Shown: one piece after another, positions 33,437 to 41,933 of the stretch
Layout: each line of letters opens with the position of its first letter
Position numbering within the stretch: position 1 is the stretch's first letter
Assembly (NCBI GenBank): GCA_902794095.1
Contig: CADBFZ010000002.1
Coordinates: 124,001-188,000, forward strand
From: an uncultured Lachnospiraceae bacterium
Lineage (GTDB): Bacteria; Bacillota; Clostridia; Lachnospirales; Lachnospiraceae
DNA: 64,000 bases
Direction: 5' to 3'
Position numbers and translations under genes: made by a program
Notes under the pieces: model-generated
Databases searched by the model: none
Seen by the model: the letters and a program-made list of their open reading frames with translations, nothing else
What the model was told of the DNA's origin: nothing

Positions 33437-36367
33437 ATGAGTTTTAACATTAATAAAGATTCGGTCATAGTAGTTGATGAAAAAGACTGGCCCGGAGTAT
33501 TCCGTGTTGCAGGCAAGGTTTCCGGGGACTTTAACAGAGTATTCGGTTCAGGCAAGGATGCAGAGTCGGTTTCTTTTACGGACGTAAATGCACTTGCAGG
33601 TAAGATCGTTGCCGGATGTATCGGAAAGTCTGAGATTATCGCAGCGCTCGAAAAAGATGGTCTCATCGACCTTTCACAGGTTCGCGGTAAGAATGAAGTA
33701 TATCTCTTCACCGTAGTCCAAATCGCAGGTCAGGATACTCTTGTTATTGCAGGTAGCGATAAGAGAGGAACCATTTACGGTCTTTTCCATATCTCTGAGC
33801 TTATGGAAGTCAGCCCCTGGGTTTGGTTTGCTGATGTAACTCCGGCTAAGAAGGACAGCGTCGAAGTTACCGGTACTTTTATCAGCAAGGAGCCCTCGGT
33901 TAAGTACAGAGGTTTCTTTATAAATGACGAGTGGCCCTCATACGGCAACTGGACCATGAATAACTTCGGCGGATTTAATGCGAAGATGTATGATCATGTA
34001 TTCGAACTTCTTCTTCGTATGAAGGGTAATTACATGTGGCCCGCAATGTGGTCTTCATGTTTTTCCGATGACGGCCCCGGCGTTGAGAATGCAAGACTTG
34101 CAGATGAGTACGGCGTTGTAATGGGAACCTCACACCATGAGCCTTGTATGAGACAGGGTGAGGAGTTCTCACATGTAAAGGGACCCGATTCAATTTACGG
34201 AAATGACTGGAACTTCAACAGAAACAGAGAAGGCCTGATCAATTTCTGGAGAGACGGTCTTAAGAGAAATGCACCTTTTGAAGATATCGTAACCGTAGGT
34301 ATGAGAGGAGAGGCGGATTCCGAGATGCTCGGAAGGGAATGCACGACCCTCGATAATATCAATTACCTCAAGGATGTTATTACCACCCAGCAGAAGCTTA
34401 TCGATGAGGTTTACGGTGACAGAGCGTCCGAAGTTAAGAAAGTATTTGCCGTTTACAAAGAGGTTGAGAACTTCTACTACGGCGATGAAGATAACGAAGG
34501 ATTAAGAACATGGGAAGGTCTCGACGGAACCATCATCCTTCTTTCAGATGATAATCATGGAAACATGAGACTCCTTCCTCCTGCTTGCGACAGAGACCAC
34601 AACGGCGGATTCGGTATGTATTATCATCTCGATTACCACGGCGGTCCCGTATCTTATGAGTGGGTAAATTCCAGCTATATCGCAAGAGTTGCTGAACAGA
34701 TGGGTCAGGCTTACGAGTGCGGTGTTAAGGATCTATGGATCGTTAATGTGGGTGACATCAAGCCTGTTGAATTCCCTCTTAACTACTTCATGGATCTTGC
34801 TTATGACTATGATAAGTGGAGCAATGAGTACCCCGCATACACCGAATACTGGGCTAACAAGCAGTTCGGAAAAGCAGGCAAGGATAGCGTATCCGAGGCA
34901 GTAAATATCCTTGAAGACTACACACGAATCAATTCCGTAAGACGTCCAGAGAGCATTTCTCCCTTCACCTACAGCCCGGTTTATTTTGACGAAGGAAGAA
35001 AGATGCTGGCAAAGGCAGGAAGGGTTATCGCAGAGGCTGATGCGGCATTTGCTAAGTTCAAGGGAACCGACCTTGAGGATGCATTCTTCCAGCTTGTTTA
35101 CTTCCCCGCAAAGGCTTCAATGAACGTACTTACCATGCAGCTTTACAGCGGACTTAATAAGGTCCTTGCTAAGGCAGGATGTCCCTCAGCGAATTATTTT
35201 GCCGAAGGCATCAAGCAGTGCATGACCCTGGACCGCGTCCTCGAAAAAGAATACAACGCGCTTGGCGGCGGTAAGTGGAACGGCATGATGCTTTCCGAGC
35301 ACATCGGATTCATCAACTGGAACGAAGAAGAGCACATGGTTCCCACCAGGGAATATGTTATCCCTTATGAAAATGACAGAGTATGCGTAAGCGTAACCGG
35401 AAGCCCCAAGTTTACAATGGGCGGAGACTGGACTAAGAAGGAGCTTCTTGTTTACGACCTTCTTGCTCCCGGCGCGGTTGGCGAGATCAGAGCCGAGAAC
35501 TGCTGCGTAGATGATGCGGAGTGGAAGGCAGAGGCTGATAGCGACTGGATAGTTCTTTCCGAAACTTCAGGCAAGCTTAAGGGTGCTGCGGATGAGAATA
35601 ACTTAAGCCCCGAAGGTCCTGATGCAAGCGTTGTTTATATCAGAGTAAGTGCGGATAAGGATAAACTCCATGCCACATGCGCAGGCAAAGATACTGCAAT
35701 CGGCTATATTAATTTTACTTCAGGCAGAAATAAGACAAAGATCAAGGTAGTTGCCAGAGACTTTACCGAAGAGGAATTAAAAGCTTCTCACTATGTGCCC
35801 GTTCTTCCCGAAGAGGTTGAGGTTCCAGCAGAGGGCATTTCACTTTGTTGTGCTATCGAAGCGGCTGACTTTGAGAAGGTTAATGCCGGCAAGGATTGTG
35901 ACTTCAAGGTATATGCGCCTTACGGCAAGTTTGAGAGCGGTATCAGAGTATATCCCACAGACGGCGGAAATAAGAATCCTAAAGATATGCCTTCGGCAGA
36001 TTACAGCTTCTATTTACCTGAGGGCGGTGAATGTGAGATAATATTCAGTGAGGCTCCCGGAGGACCTGTTTTCAAAGAGACCCGTTCATCACTTGCAATT
36101 GCCGTAAACGGAGGCGATATCGTTAATGTTCCTATGGTATCGGATTCTTACAAGGCAGGCGAAAACAGCAGTGCAGAGTGGTGCAAGGTAGCTCTTATCC
36201 ATGAGAAGGTTAAGTCGGTTAAGGTTAATGCCGTTAAGGGCAAGAATACTTTGACCGTATACGGATATGAACCCGGCGCAGTACTTATGAGATGCACTAT
36301 CAGAAGCGCACGCGGTAACATGACGGATTCCTTCTTCGGACCTGTTCCGGGATTTGTTTTAAGCTAA
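33437..36367 (+). CDS. GH115 xylan alpha-1,2-glucuronidase (copy 2)
   Basis: The 976-residue protein shares all the GH115 landmarks with copy 1: EPSVKYRGFFINDEWPSYGN, NYMWPAMWSSCF, TSHHEPCMRQGEEF, YYHLDYHGGPVSYEWVNSSY. It has no signal peptide and should release (methyl)glucuronate from xylo-oligosaccharides in the cytoplasm. Unlike copy 1 it has a cre-type operator and codon use like the neighbouring housekeeping genes, so it is probably the resident copy. An ACGAGG site precedes the ATG. Confidence 0.94.
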   Translation: MSFNINKDSVIVVDEKDWPGVFRVAGKVSGDFNRVFGSGKDAESVSFTDVNALAGKIVAGCIGKSEIIAALEKDGLIDLSQVRGKNEVYLFTVVQIAGQDTLVIAGSDKRGTIYGLFHISELMEVSPWVWFADVTPAKKDSVEVTGTFISKEPSVKYRGFFINDEWPSYGNWTMNNFGGFNAKMYDHVFELLLRMKGNYMWPAMWSSCFSDDGPGVENARLADEYGVVMGTSHHEPCMRQGEEFSHVKGPDSIYGNDWNFNRNREGLINFWRDGLKRNAPFEDIVTVGMRGEADSEMLGRECTTLDNINYLKDVITTQQKLIDEVYGDRASEVKKVFAVYKEVENFYYGDEDNEGLRTWEGLDGTIILLSDDNHGNMRLLPPACDRDHNGGFGMYYHLDYHGGPVSYEWVNSSYIARVAEQMGQAYECGVKDLWIVNVGDIKPVEFPLNYFMDLAYDYDKWSNEYPAYTEYWANKQFGKAGKDSVSEAVNILEDYTRINSVRRPESISPFTYSPVYFDEGRKMLAKAGRVIAEADAAFAKFKGTDLEDAFFQLVYFPAKASMNVLTMQLYSGLNKVLAKAGCPSANYFAEGIKQCMTLDRVLEKEYNALGGGKWNGMMLSEHIGFINWNEEEHMVPTREYVIPYENDRVCVSVTGSPKFTMGGDWTKKELLVYDLLAPGAVGEIRAENCCVDDAEWKAEADSDWIVLSETSGKLKGAADENNLSPEGPDASVVYIRVSADKDKLHATCAGKDTAIGYINFTSGRNKTKIKVVARDFTEEELKASHYVPVLPEEVEVPAEGISLCCAIEAADFEKVNAGKDCDFKVYAPYGKFESGIRVYPTDGGNKNPKDMPSADYSFYLPEGGECEIIFSEAPGGPVFKETRSSLAIAVNGGDIVNVPMVSDSYKAGENSSAEWCKVALIHEKVKSVKVNAVKGKNTLTVYGYEPGAVLMRCTIRSARGNMTDSFFGPVPGFVLS

Positions 36368-36397
36368 ACAGATTCAGAAACGAAAAGAGGATTTCCC

Positions 36398-38053
36398 ATG
36401 CAGGCAGATCAGTCACGTCCCATCTATGTCATAGGACATAAGAATCCCGATACTGATGCCATTTGTTCCGCTATAGGTTATGCGGATCTTAAGAGGCGTC
36501 TGACAGGCGGAGACTACAGAGCGGTCAGATGCGGGCATCTTAACGACGAAACGAAATTTGTTCTGTCCAAATTCGGAGTAAAGGCTCCCGAGTACGTCAA
36601 GGATATCAGAACCCAGGTAATGGATATGGATATCAAAAGGCTCCCGGGCGCGTCACCTCTGATGTCGCTTAAGAAAGCATGGAAAGTGATGCAGGATGCG
36701 GACTCCGTAACTCTGTGCATCACTGAGGGTAAGACTTTAAAAGGTCTCATCACTCTCGGAGACATTGTTGAATCCTACATGGATACGGATGATTGCGGAA
36801 TTCTCGCATTATCCAAAACACCTTATTCAAATATAGTAGAAACTCTCGAAGGAACATTGGTTGCGGGAGAGGAAGACGGCGTCGTTGACCACGGTAAGGT
36901 CGTTGTTTCTCAGATTGGGGCAGCAGGCGTTTCAAAGGGCGATATTGTAATTCTCCCCGATGGAACGGAAGATGCCGCAGAATGCCTTGCAGCCGGTGCA
37001 TCCTGTCTTATAACCTGTTCAGGAACAAGACCCGATGACAAGGTAAGAAATGATGCTTCCGACAAGGGAGTACGAATCATCGTAACCAAGTACGATGCAT
37101 TTTCTGTATCAAGGCTTGTGGATCAGGCTATCCCTGTAGTTCACTTCATGAAGTCGCAGGATCTTGTTACTTTCAAAATGACAGATTATGTGGATGATGT
37201 AAGACCTGTCATGGCATCCGCTCACCACAGATATTTCCCCGTTCTTGATGAAAAGGGCGAATACGTTGGAATGATCTCCAGAAGAAACCTTCTGGGCGCG
37301 AAGAAAAAGCAGGTCATTTTGATGGACCATAACGAGAAGAATCAGGCGGTTACAGGCATTGATTCCGCATCCATCTTAGAGATAATCGACCACCACAGAT
37401 TAAGTGCGGTGGAGACCATCTCACCTGTATTTTTCAGAAACCAGCCACTGGGTTCAGCTTCCACAATTGTATATCTCATGTATAAGGAAGCTCATGTTGA
37501 AGTTAAGCCCGAGATTGCAGGACTTCTTTGTGCGGCAATCCTTTCCGATACTCTTATCTACAAGAGTCCTACATGTACCGATGTGGATATCCAGTGCGGT
37601 AACGAGCTTGCTCACATTGCGGGAATACTTCAGGATGAATTCGCACGTGAGATGTTCAGGGCAGGAAGTGACTTCGAGCATAAGACCGGAGAAGAACTTC
37701 TTAAGAGAGATTTCAAGAAGTTTACCATAGAGGGTTATTCCGTAGGTATCTCCCAGGTCAATGCAATGATGAAGGAAGAAACCGAAATCGCGGAAAATAA
37801 AGCGAAGGAAGCCATCAAGGATTTCATTGCCAAGGAAAAGCTCGACATGGCATTTTTCATGGTAACGCTTATCCCTTCAGAATCATCGGGTGTCATCTGG
37901 GCCGGTGAGGGAGCAAAGGAAGTCATGAAGTCAGGATTCCAGACGGATATTTCCGAAAACGACGAGAGAGTATTCCTAAGCGGAATCGTATCGAGAAAGC
38001 AGCAGTTCCTTCCTGCGGTTGTAGAAGGGATTTCCGTGCTTTCACAGAATTGA
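36398..38053 (+). CDS. ppaC: CBS-domain family II (Mn-dependent) inorganic pyrophosphatase
   Basis: The 551-residue protein starts with the DHH-family motif IGHKNPDTDAICSAIGYADL. It then has a CBS domain (TLCITEGKTLKGLITLGDIV), a DRTGG-like insert (about 150-235), a second CBS domain (RYFPVLDEKGEYVGMISRRN), and after it the remaining catalytic motifs MDHNEKNQAV and IIDHHRLS. CBS-PPases hydrolyse pyrophosphate and are tuned by adenine nucleotides. NadD, PncB and NadE upstream all release pyrophosphate, although the gene lies in its own unit 3 kb further on. An AAGAGGA site precedes the ATG. Confidence 0.95.
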   Translation: MQADQSRPIYVIGHKNPDTDAICSAIGYADLKRRLTGGDYRAVRCGHLNDETKFVLSKFGVKAPEYVKDIRTQVMDMDIKRLPGASPLMSLKKAWKVMQDADSVTLCITEGKTLKGLITLGDIVESYMDTDDCGILALSKTPYSNIVETLEGTLVAGEEDGVVDHGKVVVSQIGAAGVSKGDIVILPDGTEDAAECLAAGASCLITCSGTRPDDKVRNDASDKGVRIIVTKYDAFSVSRLVDQAIPVVHFMKSQDLVTFKMTDYVDDVRPVMASAHHRYFPVLDEKGEYVGMISRRNLLGAKKKQVILMDHNEKNQAVTGIDSASILEIIDHHRLSAVETISPVFFRNQPLGSASTIVYLMYKEAHVEVKPEIAGLLCAAILSDTLIYKSPTCTDVDIQCGNELAHIAGILQDEFAREMFRAGSDFEHKTGEELLKRDFKKFTIEGYSVGISQVNAMMKEETEIAENKAKEAIKDFIAKEKLDMAFFMVTLIPSESSGVIWAGEGAKEVMKSGFQTDISENDERVFLSGIVSRKQQFLPAVVEGISVLSQN

Positions 38054-38114
38054 TTATTGTTTAAATATGTTGTAAAGTTATTCGGTGCGGTGAAATGCCG
38101 CACCGAATTTATAA

Positions 38115-38245
38115 GCGGATGTGATGGAATTGGTAGACATGCAAGATTTAGGTTCTTGTGCGCAAGCGTGTGGGTTCGGTCTTCGCTCCGCTACGGTCCG
38201 CGCAAACCTGACGTCCACTGGACGTCATGCGCCCCTTCATCCGCA
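38115..38245 (+). pseudogene. tRNA-Leu copy with a 54-nt segment in the T-loop
   Basis: Positions 38115-38178 equal the first 64 bases of the intact tRNA-Leu at 38276, and 38233-38245 equal its last 13 bases. In place of three T-loop bases (AGT) there are 54 bases (38179-38232). That segment contains the near-perfect hairpin TGACGTCCA-C-TGGACGTCA (38210-38228) nested between GCGC words. The T-arm cannot form normally, so this copy is most likely dead. The insert looks like a small REP-type palindromic element. Confidence 0.85.
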
Positions 38246-38275
38246 GTTTTGCGGAGACAATTACATAGTTAGCAT

Positions 38276-38355
38276 GCGGATGTGATGGAATTGGTAGACA
38301 TGCAAGATTTAGGTTCTTGTGCGCAAGCGTGTGGGTTCGAGTCCCTTCATCCGCA
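38276..38355 (+). tRNA. tRNA-Leu (UAG)
   Basis: The acceptor stem GCGGATG pairs with CATCCGC. The anticodon stem CAAGA/TCTTG encloses the loop TTTAGGT with anticodon TAG, and the long variable arm GCGCAAGCG and the TTCGAGT T-loop are present. Discriminator A is at 38355; CCA is not encoded. It follows a broken copy of itself by 30 bp. Confidence 0.93.
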
Positions 38356-38360
38356 TTCCG

Positions 38361-38396
38361 AAAAATATCCTTGAGTATGTGCTCAAGGATATTTTT
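38361..38396 (+). terminator. Intrinsic terminator of the tRNA-Leu unit
   Basis: A perfect 15-bp stem (38361-38375 and 38382-38396) with a 6-nt loop and terminal T run follows the tRNA gene. Confidence 0.93.
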
Positions 38397-38471
38397 ATAG
38401 TGAAATTAATATTGTATATTGGATAAAGAAATAGTTTCTGAATATGTGTTTTTCCGTAAGGAGAATAGTGG

Positions 38472-39002
38472 ATGAAAACTTATTATGATGACGGAAAGAT
38501 TAAGGTACGGAGTATGGTGCCGGAGGATGCAAAGATACTGTATGATACGTATTTGTCATATGGATGGCATCCTGAGATAGAAACTTACGAGAGTTATTAT
38601 AGGGAGCAGGAGGAAAGCGTTAGACTTGTATTTATCGCCGAGTATGATGGTGATGTGAAAGGTCAGTGCACGCTGGTACTTCATCCATCGGAAGGCCCCT
38701 GGGGTGGGAAGGATATTCCTGAGATCGTGGATCTGACGGTTTTCTTTGATATCCATGGGAAGGGTATCGGAACGAAGCTTCTTGATGTTGCTGAAAGTGA
38801 AGCATCCAAAATCTCAGATACTGTTTTTTTGGCTGTGGGAGTCCATTCGGGTTACGGTCCTGCGCAGCGGATATACGTAAAGCGCGGATATATTCCGGAC
38901 GGAAGCGGAGTGTGGTATCAGGGTAAAGTTCTGGATCAGTATGCGCCCTGTGTTAATGATGATGATCTGCTGCTTTTTATGTCCAAGAGTTTGAAGAATT
39001 AA
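38472..39002 (+). CDS. GNAT acetyltransferase
   Basis: The 176-residue protein has the GNAT core: LVFIAEYDGDVKGQCTLVLH, then IVDLTVFFDIHGKGIGTKLL with the acetyl-CoA loop GKGIG, and AVGVHSGYGPAQRIYVKRGY. It should acetylate a small molecule; the substrate is unknown. A TAAGGAG site precedes the ATG. The gene converges on the K+ channel gene, with a repeat array between them. Confidence 0.9.
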   Translation: MKTYYDDGKIKVRSMVPEDAKILYDTYLSYGWHPEIETYESYYREQEESVRLVFIAEYDGDVKGQCTLVLHPSEGPWGGKDIPEIVDLTVFFDIHGKGIGTKLLDVAESEASKISDTVFLAVGVHSGYGPAQRIYVKRGYIPDGSGVWYQGKVLDQYAPCVNDDDLLLFMSKSLKN

Positions 39003-39034
39003 CCGCGGTTCCAATCTGAAACAATGTCCGGGGG

Positions 39035-39263
39035 AAAAGCATCGAAAACTGCGGAAATCATAGGAATTGATGCTTTTGCTCGAAGGATTCCGGAGGAAAA
39101 GCATCGAAACAGCGAGAAATTACGGGAATTGATGCTTCCGGAGGAAGAATCCATGGTAAAAAGCATCAAAACCGCGGGAAAACGTGGAAATTGATGCTTC
39201 TGCCCGATTTCGCATAGGAAAAAGGCATCAAAAGTTACGAATAACGTGACTTTTGATGCCTTT
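39035..39263. repeat. Four tandem 62-bp units, each with a hairpin
   Basis: AAAAGCATC-type words start at 39035, 39097, 39159 and 39219, a period of about 62 bp. In each unit the word pairs with GATGCTT-type words 20-25 bases later (39069, 39131, 39193, 39255). The fourth unit has a perfect 15-bp stem (39221-39235 and 39249-39263) and may act as a terminator for both converging genes. The units have diverged in their loops. The array fills the space between two convergent genes. Confidence 0.85.
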
Positions 39264-39302
39264 ACTGTTATATGATACCCACTTCCCCTCAGAATCCCGG
39301 GT

Positions 39303-40286
39303 TTAATCAGTTCTTCTGCAAACAAGTATATCTCCCGACTTAAGTATTATGTTTCTCGTCGGTACTCCGGTGACTCCGTCTCTTATCAGTACAAGGATGT
39401 CGGAGCCTTCATTGTCTTCAAGATATCCGATACTTTTATTTACATAGGGCATATCCGGATTGACGGTGATAGTGATGAGGCCCGCTCTTTCTTCACCCTT
39501 TGACTGGTTTCTTCTGATAGCGGTGTAGTTCTCCACGAATCCTGCGGAGATGATGCCGGTTGGTATGGCGATTACCGCCATGGCCAGAAAGTCTATCACG
39601 ACTCCTATGAATTTACCCATGATAGTTACAGGAACTGCATCTCCGTATCCGACGGTGAATATCGTTGTAGCCGCCCACCACAGACCTGAAAGCGCATTGG
39701 GAAAAACATCGGGCTGAACCTCATGCTCAACGGAATACATACACAAACTCGATGAGAGCATCAGTATCAGTATGATAAGTATGGATGAAAGTATCTGACT
39801 TATTTTATCTTTGAATACCGCAAGTATTACATGGAAAGAATCATAAGTTGAATTGATCTTAAAGAGTCTCAGGATTCGTGCGACTCTCAGCAGTCTGAAC
39901 ACAACAAATCCGGACAGGTAGTAGAAGGGAAGTATCGTCAGGAGTTCGATGATTCCGTCTAGTGAAGTTATGAATTTCCATACGGCCTTAGCCCTGGTCT
40001 CACCGGGATAAAGGTATGTTGCCGTTCCTATTCTCAATACATATTCGATCGTAAAGAAAACAATACTCAGTATATCCAGAAAGTTAAATACTCCCGACAA
40101 AAATGCGAGCTGTTCAAATGATTCGAGTATGAGAGAGAGGATATTCAGGATGACTATGGTGATAAGAAGTGCGTCGAACAGGAAGCTGGGTATATCGGAT
40201 CTGCTTCCTATCTGGATTATCTCAAAGATTCTTTTTCCTGTAGTGGTCTTGCCGGTTTTTGTTTTCTTTTTATTCTGTGAACTCAT
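39303..40286 (-). CDS. Voltage-gated-type potassium channel with TrkA_C-like tail
   Basis: The 327-residue protein has six membrane segments of the Kv type: S1-S4 in about 30-165, with S4-like FRLLRVARILRLFK, then a pore helix and the selectivity filter TIFTVGYGDAVPVT. The C-terminal region of about 75 residues (GLITITVNPDMPYVNKSIGY to GDILVCRR) resembles a TrkA_C domain without a preceding RCK_N domain. It should conduct K+ and may be gated by voltage and a ligand. It is on the minus strand, divergent from the sugar transport operon. Confidence 0.92.
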   Translation of the reverse strand: MSSQNKKKTKTGKTTTGKRIFEIIQIGSRSDIPSFLFDALLITIVILNILSLILESFEQLAFLSGVFNFLDILSIVFFTIEYVLRIGTATYLYPGETRAKAVWKFITSLDGIIELLTILPFYYLSGFVVFRLLRVARILRLFKINSTYDSFHVILAVFKDKISQILSSILIILILMLSSSLCMYSVEHEVQPDVFPNALSGLWWAATTIFTVGYGDAVPVTIMGKFIGVVIDFLAMAVIAIPTGIISAGFVENYTAIRRNQSKGEERAGLITITVNPDMPYVNKSIGYLEDNEGSDILVLIRDGVTGVPTRNIILKSGDILVCRRTD

Positions 40287-40491
40287 CTATATCCTTTCGG
40301 ATCCGAAAACGATGATCCGTGTTTTATTTTCCTGAAAAAAATATTACCTTCCGCGGGAATTAATGTCAAAAAAGTTTAATAAATTCAGAGTGGCAGTTTT
40401 CCGCGAAAATAGTGAATTTGTCTTGATTTTGGGAACGATAATCTAATTTGGAGTTTCCACATTCGTCAAAAATCATAAAAAAATTTTTAAA

Positions 40492-40554
40492 AAAACGTTT
40501 TCTTTTTGTGATATGTGTGATATATTCGTGATTGTAAAGGCGCGAAAACGTTTT
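40492..40554 (+). promoter_or_regulatory. Sugar-operon promoter with paired LacI-type operators
   Basis: AAAACGTTTT occurs at 40492-40501 and 40545-40554, with centres 53 bp apart (about five helical turns). Between them lies an extended -10 promoter, TGATATATT with TATATT at 40521-40526. The first site covers the -35 region and the second lies just after the transcript start. Looping repression by a LacI-family regulator is inferred. The remainder of 40287-40490 is AT-rich, with no other feature recognised. Confidence 0.75.
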
Positions 40555-40604
40555 TCGGAGTGGTTCCGAATGGTCACGCCGGATAATGAAACGGAGGAAA
40601 AATT

Positions 40605-41816
40605 ATGAAAAGAAAGTTACTTAGTCTTGCTCTCAGCGCGGGACTCGTAGCAAGCTCTCTCACCTCACTCGCAGGATGCGGTAAGGCAACGGGAGAAATC
40701 AAGATTTGGGTTGCTGATAATGTTGTTGAGTTCACCAAGAACCAGGTTGCAGCATTCCAGCAGGCAAATCCCGAGTATTCAGGTTACACCATTATCGTCG
40801 AGCCCGTCGGTGAGGGCGATGCAGCTACCAACATGCTTACTGACGTTGAAGCAGGTGCTGACATCTACGGATTCCCTCAGGATCAGCTTTCCCGTCTCGT
40901 TGCAGCACAGGCCATCACCCCCATCGGTGATACAGATGCAGCTTGGGTAGCAGAGCAGAACGATGCAGGATCTGTCGGTGCAGCAAAGGTTGGCGATATC
41001 ACTTATGCATATCCCATCACTTCTGATAACGGATATTTCCTTTACTATGACAGCTCAGTAATTTCCGATCCTTCCACCCTTGAGGGAATCGTTGCAGATT
41101 GTGAGAAGGCAGGAAAGAGCTTCTACATGGAGATCAACTCAGGTTGGTATCAGCCCGCTTTCTTCTTCGGAGACAACGGATGTACCCTTACCTATGACAC
41201 CGACTCCACCGGTGCTTTCACCGCTTGCAACTCTAACTATGCATCTGACGCAGGTGTTACCGCTCTTAAGAACATCATCAATCTTCACAAGTCACCTGCA
41301 TTCGTAAACGGATCATCCATCAGCAACGCTACCAACGTTGGTGCGATCGTTGACGGAACCTGGGATTCAGGCGCAGCTAAGGATCTCTTCGGAGATAACT
41401 ATGCAGCAGCTAAGCTTCCTACCGTAGGCGGAGTACAGCTCTCCGGATTCGGCGGATTCAAGCTCCTTGGTGTTAAGCCTCAGACCGACAAGGACAAGCT
41501 CGAGGCTTGCAAGGCAATCGCTAAGTTCCTCTCATCTGCAGAGGTTCAGCTCGCTCGTTACAACGAAGTAGGTTGGGGACCTTCCAACCTTACAGCTCAG
41601 GCTTCTGATGCAGTAACTTCCGATGCAGCACTTTCAGCTCTCGGACAGCAGCTTGCATTTACCGTACCTCAGGGACAGTATCCCGGAGATTACTGGTCAC
41701 TTGCTACCGCTCTCGGAGATTCCATCATAGCAGGAGATTATGACAATGCCAGTGATGCAGAGCTCTTGCAGGTACTTCAGGACTTCCAGGATACCTGTAG
41801 CAGCTACGCTCAGTAA
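40605..41816 (+). CDS. Sugar ABC transporter substrate-binding lipoprotein
   Basis: The 403-residue protein has a lipoprotein signal peptide ending LTSLAGC-G and the family 1 solute-binding fold of MalE-like proteins: IKIWVADNVVEFTKNQVAAF, DIYGFPQDQL, TYAYPITSDNGYFLYYD. It should capture an oligosaccharide at the cell surface. Two permease genes and a GH53 galactanase follow, an order like the Bacillus ganSPQ-ganB locus, so galacto-oligosaccharides are the likely ligand. Maltodextrin remains possible because malQ lies 6 kb away. A GGAGG site precedes the ATG. Confidence 0.92.
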   Translation: MKRKLLSLALSAGLVASSLTSLAGCGKATGEIKIWVADNVVEFTKNQVAAFQQANPEYSGYTIIVEPVGEGDAATNMLTDVEAGADIYGFPQDQLSRLVAAQAITPIGDTDAAWVAEQNDAGSVGAAKVGDITYAYPITSDNGYFLYYDSSVISDPSTLEGIVADCEKAGKSFYMEINSGWYQPAFFFGDNGCTLTYDTDSTGAFTACNSNYASDAGVTALKNIINLHKSPAFVNGSSISNATNVGAIVDGTWDSGAAKDLFGDNYAAAKLPTVGGVQLSGFGGFKLLGVKPQTDKDKLEACKAIAKFLSSAEVQLARYNEVGWGPSNLTAQASDAVTSDAALSALGQQLAFTVPQGQYPGDYWSLATALGDSIIAGDYDNASDAELLQVLQDFQDTCSSYAQ

Positions 41817-41861
41817 GAATTAAAAGCAGACACGTATTGAACGATCGGCTTTAGTATTTGC

Positions 41862-41895
41862 GGGGCAGGGGACCGTTCGGCTCCCTGCCTCTTTT
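41862..41895 (+). terminator. Intercistronic hairpin, partial terminator
   Basis: A 9-bp GC-rich stem (41862-41870 and 41883-41891) followed by TTTT lies between the binding-protein and permease genes. Such hairpins commonly lower expression of the permeases relative to the binding protein. Confidence 0.65.
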
Positions 41896-41933
41896 AGAAA
41901 AGAGTAGTGTTTTTTTCCCGGAGGGATTCACCT

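Noticed and set aside
38179-38232. Group I intron in tRNA-Leu
   Set aside because: Bacterial tRNA-Leu introns lie in the anticodon loop and are over 200 nt long; this 54-nt segment is in the T-loop and is dominated by a palindrome.
39035-39263. CRISPR array
   Set aside because: The units are 62 bp with diverged interiors and internal hairpins, there are only four, and no cas genes are present; they are tandem repeats, not repeats with unique spacers.
41862-41895. Full terminator separating binding protein and permease genes
   Set aside because: The T run is short, the permease genes lack another promoter that I can see, and such hairpins are common within sugar transporter operons.
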